Below are positions 24,401 through 38,779 of a stretch of 64,000 bases of DNA, piece by piece. The notes under the pieces were generated by a model. The model was not told the origin of the DNA. It saw only the letters and a program-made list of their open reading frames with translations, and made no database searches. The translations under genes were made by a program, and so were the position numbers. How positions within the stretch are numbered: the first letter of the stretch is position 1; the number at the start of each line of letters is the position of its first letter. This DNA is from Polyodon spathula (lineage: Eukaryota; Chordata; Actinopteri; Acipenseriformes; Polyodontidae), in the NCBI RefSeq assembly GCF_017654505.1, contig NC_054534.1, forward strand, positions 40,220,226 to 40,284,225. Reading direction: 5' to 3'.

Positions 24401-27400
24401 AGGTTTACCAAATTGATTTTGCAAGTGTTTAAGATGCCAACCAAAGAGCAATGTTTTAAAAGGAAATCGACAGCCCTCCTTTTTTGCTTTTAGATTAAAG
24501 TTGTAAAATGTCTCCAATATCTGCAGCCAATAGAACGCATGCTTATCGCGCAAGGAAGTCAGAAGAGAAAGAAGGATAAAGCAGAGGAATAGAGCAACAG
24601 AAATGCAGGGACAAGTGAAGTAATGTAAGAAAGAAAAAGGAAGCAGAAAAGGCCAAAGAAAGAATGAGAAAGTACAGGAGAAACCTTTTAAAAATACTTG
24701 AACCAGAAGTTAACAAGAATCATTTGACAAACTCACACCAAAAGTTCTCTTTTCTGCTCAGTCACTAGGGAAGGCAGTAAGCTAAGTAAACCGGGCACTT
24801 CCAAAGAGCCCCAGAAAGAAAAGTGTAGTGGTAAAGAAACTGGCAACTAAATTTGGTTTGGCTCTGGTGGATAAGCAAGCTTCCAAAAAAAGACCTGAAG
24901 TTGATGAAACAGACAGGTTTGTGCTTTTTATGAGAGTGATTCTGTGTCCCGTCAACTGCCTGGATGAAAAGACTGTTACAATCAGAAATGAAGGTGGCAC
25001 AATGAGAATGCAGAAAAAAGTGCTAATGATGTCTATTCTTGAAGCTCACCACCTCTTCAAGAATGAATATCCCGATGTAAAAACGTCTGCAGCATTACGT
25101 CCTGTACACGTTCAACCTGTCTGTGAGAATGACTACAATGTCTGTTGCTGTCGTAATCATGAGAACACAGAGGTGCTACTAGATGTTTTGAAAAATGTTT
25201 GCCAAAATATCCCCAATGGTAATCTCCTAGTCAGTGGGTCAGTTTGCAATTGGTAGATGAAATGCTACCTTGGCCAGTGTGAAACATGCCTCGGCTTTGA
25301 TAGTTATATTCATCAGGTAATACAAGGAATTGCTATTGAACAAACAATTGCACACTACTACCAATGGATGACTAACAAAAAAAAGGAACTGCCTAAATCA
25401 ACATTGCACGATGCCAAAGAAACTGAAGTTGCCACAGTTTTATTGCCAAGTTGCAACTTCACCAAATTAAGACAATGAAGATGAATTTAAATTAATGTGA
25501 AGCTGTACTGCAGAAAGACTTCTCAGAAAACATCAATATAAAGCAGCAAGAAGAAATAATGTCAGCTCACTGGATACGAGTTTACAGCAGTTCTCACAAC
25601 TCAAACTGGTACTACTTCTTATGTTGTGATCAGTGATGAACTGCAGCATGACATATTTGCAGTAATTTGCTACAATCAAGCTATTCTCGATGAAGCATCA
25701 ACTTTAGCCAACATCTCTAACTTGCACATCTGGTGCTGCTAGACAGTTTAAAAACAGTTTAAAAAGTTATCTTGTCCACCCTTACCATGCCAAGCTGTGT
25801 ACACTGTAGTCTGCAACAAGTTGATTGGAGCTTTTTTGCCACAGCACATAGTAAAGGGCCAGTTGATGGTGTTGGAGGTAGGGTAAAGTGTGCAGTTTGA
25901 AGGCGCATTCTGCAAAATCGTGCTTTTGTTAACACAGCAGAAGAATTTGCTAAGATGGCAAAACAAGTATGCCCAAATGTCTGCATCATTTATATTGCAA
26001 AGGATGTGGTAAAGAAGGCGCAAGATGAATGGGCAAAAAGATGGGAAGAGAACTGTCCAAGAAAATCCCAAACAACCACAGCATTCACTATACTAGATTG
26101 TTTAGCAACACTGAGCTTGAGGTCAGCACAGAAGGTCAATTTCTGGAAGAAATTAAAACTGACTTGAAAGTGGTCAGTGTGTTTGGTATTGTGGAGTAAG
26201 CTTCAGCAACAAAGCAGCTGTGACAGATAATCCATTGAAAATAATTGAATTGGCAGTAAATGAGTAGCCTACTGCATTGTTATGTATGAAGGCAAGTTTG
26301 CTAGAGCAGGACAGTGTGTATGAATCGTGAATGTAGCAGTTTTGAAATTGATGCAATATTATCCCAGTAATCATCAACTGCAAAACAAATATATTTGTCT
26401 TCACTACACGTCTGTCTTAAACTATTTAAGTATGTTTGAGTAGTTTTACGTTTATAGAGCTCTAAAGTCACTTCATTTCGCAAAAGACCAGTGGCTTGAA
26501 AAACTGGTGGAACACAGCCCCCTGACCAAAAAATGAACTACTGAAATGAAACTGTGCTCAAACACGATGCCCATTAAGCTAGCTTTCTAACATTACCACA
26601 TCTTTCATCACAAACAGTTCTACGCCTGATTGTCACAATCAAGAGCGCTGCAAGCAACACTATGCAGGTAAGGGTCTCTTATCAACAGCTGCACATGCAC
26701 TAACCTGAGAGTTTGAAATGGAAGAATCGTCACACTCTCGTGCTGTTAATAACATTCTGAACTACACAAGAGTAAGGTAAGGTTTCTGTTGATGTCTCTG
26801 GCGTTGGTGGTTTAGCTTTTTTGTTGTAAAAAAACTCAAAGCTAGCTGTCTCTTTGCCATTTTAAAAGGGTTACATCAAATTCACTTTGATTTTCGCTGA
26901 CTGAAAAAGCGAAAGTCTCACACGAGAACAAACATAACGGTGAAGAGTCTTAGACACTATTTGGTTAAGTTATTAATGTTTGAAAGTTTGAAATAAACTG
27001 CACACTTACATATTCTCTACCCACTTATGAAAAATATAAAAAATATATATTTTTATTTGTAAATAATAAACCCTGGCAGCAGTGGCGTAGCCAGGATTTT
27101 TTTGGGGGGAAGGGATGGAAATGGTAACATTAAGGTGAGTAATCACAGTGGTGCAATTGGCAACCTGATTTCTTATTTGTGCATTGACGTTTTATTTTTC
27201 GAAAAATAAATAACTTTTCTTTTTTTTTAACAGAAGATCCAATAACCAAATACATAGTTGTACAATGTTTTAATAAAGTTATTTTTACTGATTATTTCTA
27301 ATTTCTTATTTACTTGAATATACACATGCTAGGTTTATCTATCTGTAAAACTAGTTTGGCCAATGTCACTTTAGGTAGTACTGTTTGAGACCAAGAAACA

Positions 27401-30400
27401 CTACATTTCTGCTCTAAAAGTTATGTCAGTTACAATAGAACTGCCCTTAAGCAACATTTCAAGCAGCCTACCTAGTACAAAATATACCCCCAAAACACAT
27501 TTTAAAAATAGTTATTACACACTATAATGCTTGCTTGGTTTATAATATCATTAACTTTGCCATTCAACTGTTTCTGAGGTCAATCAAGCATCTAATGATT
27601 ATTGCATTGTTGTGTTGGGCATGCTTAAAAAACAGCTTAGATAAGACATGTTATATGAGATATAATGAAAAGAAAATATTTAAATGATTGTGTTAAAAAG
27701 AGAAAGAATTGATGCTGTAAATCTCACTCCCGACCAGAAAGGGCGCTGTGTAAGGTTGGTAGTAAACACCCGATACCATTGTTGGTAGAGGGGGGGCCCT
27801 TTTTGTTATTATTTAATAAAAACACTGACATTTTTGGAAGAATTACTGTCTGGACATTGTCTTTATTTACCACTCGCATCTGTGACAATGACATCCAACA
27901 CTAAAAGATATCACTTATTCCCTATAATACCTTCTTCAAAAGCAAAACCTATTGATTTTACAGTCAAAGGTACATTTAAACCTGTTGAAAATATCATTCT
28001 CAACCGCCACCTCCTTTCTTCCAATTTCAACTTCACATAACAGATTTCAGCTCTCATTTTTCTATCCATCCACAACAGGAGCTGCTACCAACAGCACCTG
28101 TCGACAGTAGGACGTCTATCAAAAATACCAAACTCCAAAACCAACGCTATAAAATTAAATAGAAATACGCCTTTACATTCTGAAGATCAAAGTCTCAGTA
28201 ATTTCTTGTATAGACAAATATCTGTTTTTAAATCTATTAAATCCAATATGTAACCTTACAATTCAAAGAATCCTTTCTATATAACTTACTGTATATGTCA
28301 TATCAAAAGCTACCAACATGCACCAGGCTCAAGCTTAAATATGATTAACATATTTCTCAGTAAAATGTAAAGCATACCACTATATTTTGGAATATGCCTA
28401 TCAACCTGCATTTTTTAACTTTAAAAGTGTATATTACAGAGATGCCAATTTATGAAAGTAGAAAATAGCAGCGGAAATATATTAGCATATAGTAGCGGGC
28501 ATTTTTTTTTTTTTAAGGCCAGGGGCTGCTAGCCATTAGAAATTAAAATGTTCTCAGGCTCTGGCAAGCCAATGCCCTAACTGTTGCTGTTCAATCTATA
28601 ATTTAGGTAATTGTAAACACACGGCATTTAGAAATTAACAACCCCAATATAAATTTCAATATTAGAAATGAAGAGTAAGTGCTATCAAACCTGGACTGAA
28701 ATATTCAACCTCAAAACTTTATAAAAATAACAACACCACAAGAAAGATTTAACAGTTTTTTTTTTTGGTTTGTTTTGTTACTTACATTTTTACTACTCTG
28801 CAACTATCAAAACACATAATGCTGTGTAGTAATAATTCATTAATTACTTCAGGTGAGTTAAACCTCAAAACCCATTTGTACAGTAATGGGGAGTGTCAGA
28901 TTTTGCTTAATGTTGGTGTTTCTTCATACCTATGTGAGTTATACAGTCATGACGCCCACCAGGTTTCACAGAGAAGTCTGCCTGGCAGTATTCACAGTAA
29001 CAGATTCAGACACTTGACTTCTTTTAACCATTCTGTAATAAATTCCTCTTGATATTTTTGACAAGCCAACCTTGATATTTTAGATGGAGAGTGAATTTTT
29101 TTTGTTTGATTTGTGATTCCTATTTTAAAAACTGATAAGTAAGGCTGGGATTTTGTCACGGAAATGTATACTAAAAATGATAGAGCAGTCATGGTAAATT
29201 TGTTCAAAATCACAGAGGAAGGGGGAAATGGTGGGTGAAGTCACAGAGATGAAAATTCAACTATGTTATTATTATTTTTATTTTTTTTAAATACAATATA
29301 GAGTACCTACATCAACATAAAATTGGTCTGTCGAAAAATAATCTAAATATTTATTTGTTATGGTTTTCACAATATCAGGGTCAATCCTGTAAGGTAAGCT
29401 TCACAGCATACATACCTATAAACACCAAATGTTCGTTTTAACACTTGGTGGGGTTTCTACAGGACAGAAACTGTAGGTTTTACATACCTTTAAAAAATAA
29501 CATTTGAAGTTCAAAAAGACTGTCTGTGTACATCTGTTGTTTCTGCTGTAGTTGCAGTTATTAAAACATTTTGGTTTGTTTGTTTACATATCATTCTGAT
29601 ACAACACATTGTAGATTTGACACCTTTCTGGAGCGCCGGTCATCCCAAAGTTCATTTTTGGATGCAGAAAATGATTACAGCAAGAGTTGGGAATCTCGTT
29701 TCCATGTTTTTCCAGAACTGGTAAATGTTGCATTTCATTTCACTGACAATTTCGTAGTAAGCACAGTATTCACTCTGTGCTACACAGTTGTCTTCAAACA
29801 CTTCTTTCTCAGCTACTATGCTGAGATACTTCCCTTGATTTGGGTCAAAGACCCGACAGGCATTGAAAAATGCAGCTGCAGGTTGACAAAATCAGCCAGT
29901 AGAGTTAAACCTACATGTATGTTTAAATCAATTGACAGCGCTGAAAAAATCGAGTGTGAATGGCTACATTGCAAAGTAAAGTAACCAAGTTACTTCAACA
30001 TCATTAGCTAAACCACTTGTTTTGTTTAAGGTGTAATTTCAAATTGTGTTGGTAAAGTTCAATATTCTCTACTAAAATCATGGAATCTGTGACACCTGTG
30101 ACCACAGTGCTGAATCCCAGCCTTACTAGTAAAAAGAAACCAAGTAAACATGCGATTGATAATGATAGCAAAGCGACATTTGAGCAGCTGTTTCTGAAGG
30201 ACCCCCTAAACTGGTTACTAAGTAACCCGTCTCAGAGCTTTTAATATGTCAGTTAAAATGCCATAATAAACTGTCAGTGAAATACAGTATTATTTAAAAA
30301 CCATTAATCCATAAAAAAAAAAAAAAATGAAAACAGGAAAGCAGACACATTGTATTGAAATAATTTTTCATAAAGGTGCAGGTAGTATCCATCATTAATT

Positions 30401-31321
30401 TCTTTAATACAAATCGTAGTAATGTAACTGTTCGCCATAGCACCGTAGCAGAACCTCCAAAATAGTAGCTGCTATGGCCAAATCGTAGCAGTTTGCATGT
30501 CTGATATTAGCATCTTTTGTCTATTTATGTTAACCTAGTACTCATAACTTGACTTATGGGTCGCCTATATTAACACATAGAATTGTACACGTTATTTAAT
30601 AAGTTTATTACATGCCTTCTCTTCACTTTTTGGTCACTGTACTCAACAACCTCCCAAACTTGCACTGTACATCCCCTTTACATTTTGAATGCAAATAAAA
30701 AAACCAAATGTAAATCATTCGGTATACTGAGGTGTGAACTCCACCAGCTTAGTTCATAGATCACCTATTTCTCTGTCTACATCTAGGCCAGAAGAGGTTA
30801 CTCAACTTTGGTGGGTTGATGATGCTGAAGTTGTTATCAGGATACTAAAAGCATCATAGAATAAAGATATAAACGTCTTTGGCCCAAAAGCCTTACATTC
30901 CAAGTACAGGCTTGTCACACTTGACCTTGATTAAGCAAACATAATTTATAGTCTTTTATGTTGGGCAAGGTTTTCAGACAGTCTACTGAGTGTTCTGCAG
31001 GGAGCAATTTCCACCTTATGCATATTAATTAGGTCCTTATTATTTTCAGTCTAAAGGACATTTGAGGCACACTGAATGAAACAATCATTACAGAACCCCA
31101 ATGTGAGGAACTTTTCTGAGCTAAATCCACTATGTGCCACCTTGAATGTTAATGTAATAACCTTTTGGTACACATGTTAATATAATACAGGCACCCTTTT
31201 TGCATGCAGGTTCCTCCAGAAAGCGCTGTAGCAGACAAGCCTGCTCGTCAACTATACTAAAGATGCAGTCTCTCACAATCATGTTTCAAAAAATATCAAA
31301 AAATAGTATTTTTTTTTTTTA

Positions 31322-31413
<92 letters not shown>

Positions 31414-32185
31414 TAATGGTCCCTGTTTTAAGAAACAATGGGCCACATTTTGAACTCACAAAATTGTTCTAGCTTGTTATGAGCCAAAATGCTTCTTTAT
31501 ATATGTCTAATGGTTCTACTGAATGAATCTTGATCATGTAACTATGCATGATGGCACATTTTAGACAGGTGCAAAAATTGGTAACTATATTAACATGTAT
31601 GCATTTAAAGATGCCTGTAATATTGTAACAGCGGCATCACACAATGCAGTAATAATGCTTTCCTTAATATTCAATCTGTATAGAATGATCACCTGTTTAT
31701 TGAAAAATTTCCATAAATACATGTCTTGTATGCTGGGTTTACAGCTATTGTTTGAGTTTGAAGCATATGTTATAAAAAACTGGGAATATCTGTTAGGTGA
31801 CTGCATGTATAATAGAGAGAGTTTCAACAGGAATCACTTAACCCCAGACAACAGGAATCACTTAATCCCAATGCACAGGAAGTTGTTTTCTTTTTCCAAA
31901 GGTCACTGTAAATATCTGTGGCTACAGTTAAAGGACTGAAACAAAAAGCATGTCACACTAAAAGCACATACTGTTGAACTATACCAATGCCTTTGCTTAA
32001 AAAATAAGAATATTTACCACAATCCGGAATGTGCATTTCATGTAGTAAGAACTTCCTATTGCTGTCATCTTTGCACATCAGATTCTGAGTTTCCAGACTG
32101 GCCATTTCATTCTCTTGCCACAGTTTGATCCACTGAATATCACAAGAGCACTGGAATGGATTTCCTGCAAGTACCCTGAAGAAAA

Positions 32186-32237
<52 letters not shown>

Positions 32238-33624
32238 TACATGTATGCCGCCGGTGCATCACAGTGTCTTTTAAAATGAGGGTTTACTTCCAAGTTGTAC
32301 AACCGTGCAATTACCAAAAAACAAAAATTTATTGATTACCTATTTGATTCACTTTGTGCTTGGGACACCAAGTTATTTTTTTAAATAACACCATTTTCTG
32401 ACTAAATGAAACCCATAAAGCTCAATAGAAAGCAGTCAGAATATGAATGCCTTCAAACTTTGAAACCCAGTATATACTGTATCATCCACTTCAAGTTTTG
32501 CTTCATAGATTATACCATTAATGCACCTGTATCAGAATACAGAATAATTTTGCCACGTGGCCTAGCTAGTTTTACTTGTCAGCTGGGGATGAACATTAAT
32601 CATTGCATGCTAAATGTGTTGGTGACTTTGACATTGACCTCTGACCCAATATGGATGTCATATTAAGGTTACGTGACTTTAAGTTATGATACAGTAAACT
32701 TTGTTAATATTTTGTTTCACTGCCACGTTGTATTAACCTCTAGCCATATCAATCATATAAATATGTTAGACATTTGCATTTTACTTCATGTTTACAATTT
32801 GTGTAAAAAGACTGCCAAGGGTTAACTGAAACTCAAACGGTTTGTACATTTAAAACACAGGTACTTTAGTTACAAGTAGATGCATAGTACTTACTACATT
32901 CTGAGGTTATGGAGTTAATGTAATTAATGTAATTAATAATACTATTCTCTTGTTCATAGAACAGATGCATGTAATAATCATAATAAAATATAACTAATGT
33001 TTAGTTACAGGCAGCAAAAACAGTCAATTAATTTGTGTAAGGAGAATACAAAAAAAATTGCAGAAGCCTAATCCTTTGATCCATTTGAACCAAAAAATAA
33101 ATCTAACTCAGTATGCGAAACATGTAAAAAAGAAAATGTGCACATTTGTTGAAGCTGTTTAAAAATGTAAAATGCTTTAGTACTACTTACAGATATGCCA
33201 AGTTTAAATTCCTGAAGGTCTTCCAAGATAACGTTGATAATTTATTGTTTTTTAGGTTGCTGCAATAAAAATAAAATATGTTAAACTGTTGTGTAATATT
33301 CCAGGTGCTGCAAAGTACTAGCACTGTTTCAGACCTACTGAACCTACTGTGCGAATATGTACATGCTGTATATTGAAAATCAAAGTTGAAATGTATGTGA
33401 TGATTTAGTCAAACCATACAAAAGCAGTCATCATTTACAAGATGTTATCATGATGCATGTATTATTTACTTATTTAGTAGAATCTAAAATATGCAAATCC
33501 AGAGATTAATTTCTGATCAGCTTTTCTTACAATGTGCATAGTAGCAGCCAATGTGTAAAATAAATATATACTATGTAAAATTATATGTAAACATGGAACT
33601 GATATATAATATAGTATGTGTGTG

Positions 33625-33708
<84 letters not shown>

Positions 33709-35058
33709 CTGAAATGCTTTACGTTCACTGTGTCCGTCTTTTCAATACCGTACGTCACAAGACGCTATTATTTTTCATTTACTACCGATTTTAAGAGAGA
33801 CATACAGAAAGATTAGAAAAGAACATACAAAAAGGGTCTTAGACCATTATACCCGTAAAGTCGTAATGTTGCTCGGTTAGTTAACGTTCGATGAAAGCAC
33901 AAAGAGGGCAGAGCTCATTTGTATACAAACTCAGATTTAGCTGGCCAGCTAATGTTAAATCTTGATTAGAGATTTAAGATTTTGTTAAATATTTAGCTAA
34001 ATCTTAAATCTTGTAACTTGATTTATAAATTATATCTGAATACACATTTAAAAAAATATGTATTTATTTTCACAGCATTTATAAATCTGGGGAAAAAATA
34101 CTTTATTTTAAGTTAAATCTGGGAAAAAAAATATTAACTTTTTTTTTTTACACATGGCACCCCATAGTTCAGCACTACAGTTCTTTTTTTTTTTTTAAAC
34201 GTAGTGTTTCAGGGCTGTACAGACATTCTATGTCATTATCCGTTTCTCCAGTTTCTCTGAGATACAAATGTACCAGCTTTACATATTTCTTTTTTTTTTT
34301 TTTTTTTTACATGTTCTCATTTTGTTGATCACTAATTAACATTTCTGTACTGTGGGTGTTGTCGAGTAATTGAAAACGAGACATTTTGTGTTTGAATTGA
34401 AAGTGATGGTCTCAAGGAGTCGAATGGTCAACGTTCAAGTGTGTTTTCCTCTAAAGGAATTATCACTTTTTGACATCACTACTGTAGTATTATGCCTTTT
34501 TTAAGAATGGCACAGGATGCAAATATAGCCTTTATATATAAGTAGGTATATATATATATATAGATATATATATATTATATATGTCGAAGTTTGATATACA
34601 CATTAACTGGAAACAGGCACATTGTTAGTAAACTCAGTGGAGTCCTGATGTTTACTTTTGCAACACATTTTACTATTTTTGTATTCAAAATGTACTAAAA
34701 ATTTAACTTTTTTTATTTTGACAAATAAATAAAAATTAACACTGAGGTCCTTTCTGTACGTCATTAAGAAACATTGGTAATAGCAAGTTAGTTTGATACC
34801 ATATAAATAAAAAAATAAAAAAAACACATCAGTCTTCAATATATATTTTATGGCAACCATTTTTTCCCTTTTTTATTCCTTGTTTTTAATTTGCAAGATG
34901 GCTAGTGAAGAGCAAAGGAGGTAATGCAGTGTTTCATTCAAAATGAGGACCTTTAGCAAGTGCTTGCAGACCTTAGCCTCCATCTACTACTAACACCAGA
35001 CTTTCTGAAACAGTTTTAAAAAATGGCAAATGAAAAAGAACTCTGTCTGATATGTGAG

Positions 35059-35121
<63 letters not shown>

Positions 35122-35905
35122 TAGACACTTATAGTATACACTTATAACATGGCTACTTGTCATTTGTGGGTACAAAAATAATTAAAATAATTAAAACACA
35201 TTTAAATTAAGACAAAACCAGAATCTTTTATTGTGTATACATCTACAGTGTTATATAGTTCCAAATTTAATTTAATTTAAATTCATTGTTTGCTTATTTA
35301 TTAATTTCTGTGTTTATTGTGAATTTCTGCATCAGTAGTACCATCTCACTAGAAACTAGAGGACTGAGCACAAGCTATGGTGAATGGTGGAGTTTCAAAT
35401 GACACTAAGGAACTAAGGTGAGCAGCTGCGATGGAGACTGAGGCCGGATCTTGAAGTGAGTTTGTTATATGCAAGGCACATATTCTAGTACGTTTTCATC
35501 GTTTTGGATTTCAAAAGATATTTTTGTTAGTTGCTGGACACCCTCACGTTCAAGTCATTCTAGATTAAGTTGACGATCAAACCAGACTTTACGCACCAAT
35601 CCAACCACGGTGTCAGGGGACAGTACCTTAGTTTCCCGCAGACACTTCAAATTCAGGCCGGTAATTCAGGGGGTGGTGTCTGGCCTCGTCTTTACCTGCT
35701 TTTCTAAGAGTTTTCCTGACTGACAGGAATACATTATTGCTGGTTTTAAACTCGCTGTAAAACTTCTACTGTTAAAGTATGTATTTAGTCCAGATCAGCG
35801 TTATAAACCTGGAGAATACTGGTCGTCAGTTGAACTTCTTGCACTGGCATAAAATTCCCTTAATGTTGTTGAGATTTTTTGGACTTATTTCCATAAAATG
35901 AATGT

Positions 35906-35981
<76 letters not shown>

Positions 35982-36584
35982 TAGAAAGATTTGCAACCTG
36001 AGCCATCTGAAAAAAAGGCATAATACCACAGTAGTTACATCAAAAAGTGGTAGTTCCTCTAGTCTAGAGGAAAATATATTTGAACTTTGACCCATTCAAC
36101 CCCTCGAGACCATCACTTTCAAATCAAACACAAAACGTCTTGTTTTCAATCACTCGACAACACCCACAGTACAGAAATGTCCATTAATGATCAACAAAAT
36201 GAGAATACGTTAAAAAAAGAAATGATGTAAAGATGGTACATCCGTATCTCATAGAAACTGGAGAAGAACGGGAAATGAAAACTTAAGGTAAAGGCATTCA
36301 TCCAAATAATGCTGAAGCACTAACGGATAACGTCTGTACAGCACGGAAACACTACGTTAAAAAGAAAAGAAAAAAAAACACAACTGTACTGCTGAACCTC
36401 GTCTTATTAGCATCACAAGGGTATCCACATAGTATAAAAAAAACTAGAGATGGGCCGCTCAGTGAGTTACAGGAAAACATACAATCTCGGGATTCTGTGA
36501 CTGTTTATAAATGATGCGACCTTATGACGTCACAGAAACCCTAGATGGAATTATTTTCATATAACTCACTGAAGAACTATCTAT

Positions 36585-36629
<45 letters not shown>

Positions 36630-36630
36630 A

Positions 36631-36702
<72 letters not shown>

Positions 36703-38704
36703 TACACAGACTATACCTTTATATCTTTATTATCTTTAAACTATAGTTTCTTTTTGTTTTTAAATTGTGATATTAAAGTGGCCAAAAAGCAATACCCACA
36801 GATGAATATGGTAAAACGTCATAACATATATGAAATGTAACTTCATATAGGCTATATCATAAGCCTGTATAACATATTTCTACAATTAAAAGTTAGGGAA
36901 CCAACACCTCCCCCTTTAATAATGTACTTCTCAGAGGAAATAATAGAATAGACATGTACCTATACGTCAGCAAATTCTAAATTAAAGATAACGGTGTGAC
37001 AAACATCCCATATATTTGAACGCATGCTGTATACCCAAGCAGTATAAAAATAAAGGCTAGCTATCACAGAACACTATAAAAATAATTCACTTACACATAT
37101 TGAAGATTGGGAGTCTTCTGAAATGACCGACGGGACACGTAAGACAGTCCAGAATTTGTCACAGTTCTTTATAAGAAAACAAATTATTATTATTATTAGT
37201 AGTAGTAGTCGTAGTAGTTTATCTCCCTCTGCCTCCACAGCCTCACTGCCACCAGCTCAGTAACCACTCACACACTCCAACAAGCCACCCAGCCCTTGCA
37301 GTGGTAGTAGTCGTAGAAGTAGTAGTAATAATAATAATAATAAACAGGCTACTTACAAATTTCTCAGGCCCAAGTACGTCTCCACGTCAATGTCATTGAT
37401 GGCGCGTAACTGGCTTTGATTTGCAATGTATCTGTTAATCAATGATAAATGAACGAAAAAAATATTCAAGAAAATACACCTACAAACAACACTTTTTAAA
37501 TGAAACTGGAAAATGCATAGGCCTATTCATAAGCGCTATATTGCATTTTCTCCCCAGTAAATGGTGATTCATGGGTGATCCTTACGTAGTCGTGCATACT
37601 TAAAACGGCTGTGTGTGCGTTCTTCATGAAAACTGTTTTATTGATACAGTTAAATCATGATGTGGACATGGACATTCTAACCAATGGCCATGGGTGGATT
37701 AAAAAAATAAATAAATTAAGTACCCTTAAAGAACCAATGCAAATAAGTAATGGACAACGTTATATATTATCGTCAAACCCTGTGGTGTGGTGGGTTAATT
37801 TTTTTTTATAAAAATCACTGTTACTGTACTTTGTGCCATGGTAAATTGTGCAAGATTAGCGGTTCAGAATTAAATGCAGTAACCTTTAGCTAGAGAGAAT
37901 TTGAAAGTTTTTTTTTTTTTTTAAATAAACAAAGCAGGTGAATAGCAATATTAAGGCTTCACACAGGATGTGTTAAACCTAACATTCGTAACTGTTCCAT
38001 AGTAACCTCATTTACTGCATACATTTTAATAACACTTTTTTCACATTTGGTAACACGCGGTGCAGGCTACAATTTAACAAAGTTCGTAAAAATTCGTAGA
38101 TATCGATTGTCCAAGGGAAGGATACAACTACTGAATGTTTTCACTAGTAGCCTGCCTATGTTCCCTTCAGGGTGCTCAGCTCATCAATGGATACTGCAAA
38201 TAAGGCAAATAAACCCTAAAATCGTGTCATATTGCAAACATTTTGGCAAGGGGTGTTAGAACTAAATAAATAAATAAATAAAAATAAAAAAAAATAAAAA
38301 AAAACATAAAAAATACGTATATTTTAAAACAATTATATAGTAGTAAACCCAACTTCCTCATTAACTGATCAAATAATATCTTAATTTGCCATTACTTTTT
38401 GCCATTTCTCGGGCTCAGTCTTGTAATGATCCAAGCAATAAATCCCACATAAATCGGTACTGAATCACAGCAGGAAGCATACACATTAAATAACTTTCTA
38501 AACATACAGTACCACGAAGTGTTGTTTAACTTACAAACCACTGACCTTAAATATACTGTACCGATTAATTAACTAGTTCAAAGATGGCGTGAAATTGAAA
38601 AACGATAATAGAGGCTGATTTAATAACACGCACTATGGTTTTGTCGTTGGTTATTCTTTTATTAATCTCAGTAATTCGATTGTTACAATCTACTCATCAC
38701 CAAG

Positions 38705-38779
<75 letters not shown>

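Noticed and set aside
29571..29984. 137-codon plus-strand frame
   Set aside because: Complement of the hAT-like transposase tail, which reads better on the minus strand.
31200..31472. 90-codon frame with a long Thr-His run
   Set aside because: Produced by the (CA)n microsatellite; also 13361-13573 and 6228-6611.
33616..33816. Open frames of alternating Tyr-Ile over TA tracts (also at 15298, 32078, 34990, 35826, 35902, 36522, 36545)
   Set aside because: They are translations of (TA)n microsatellites and have no protein similarity.
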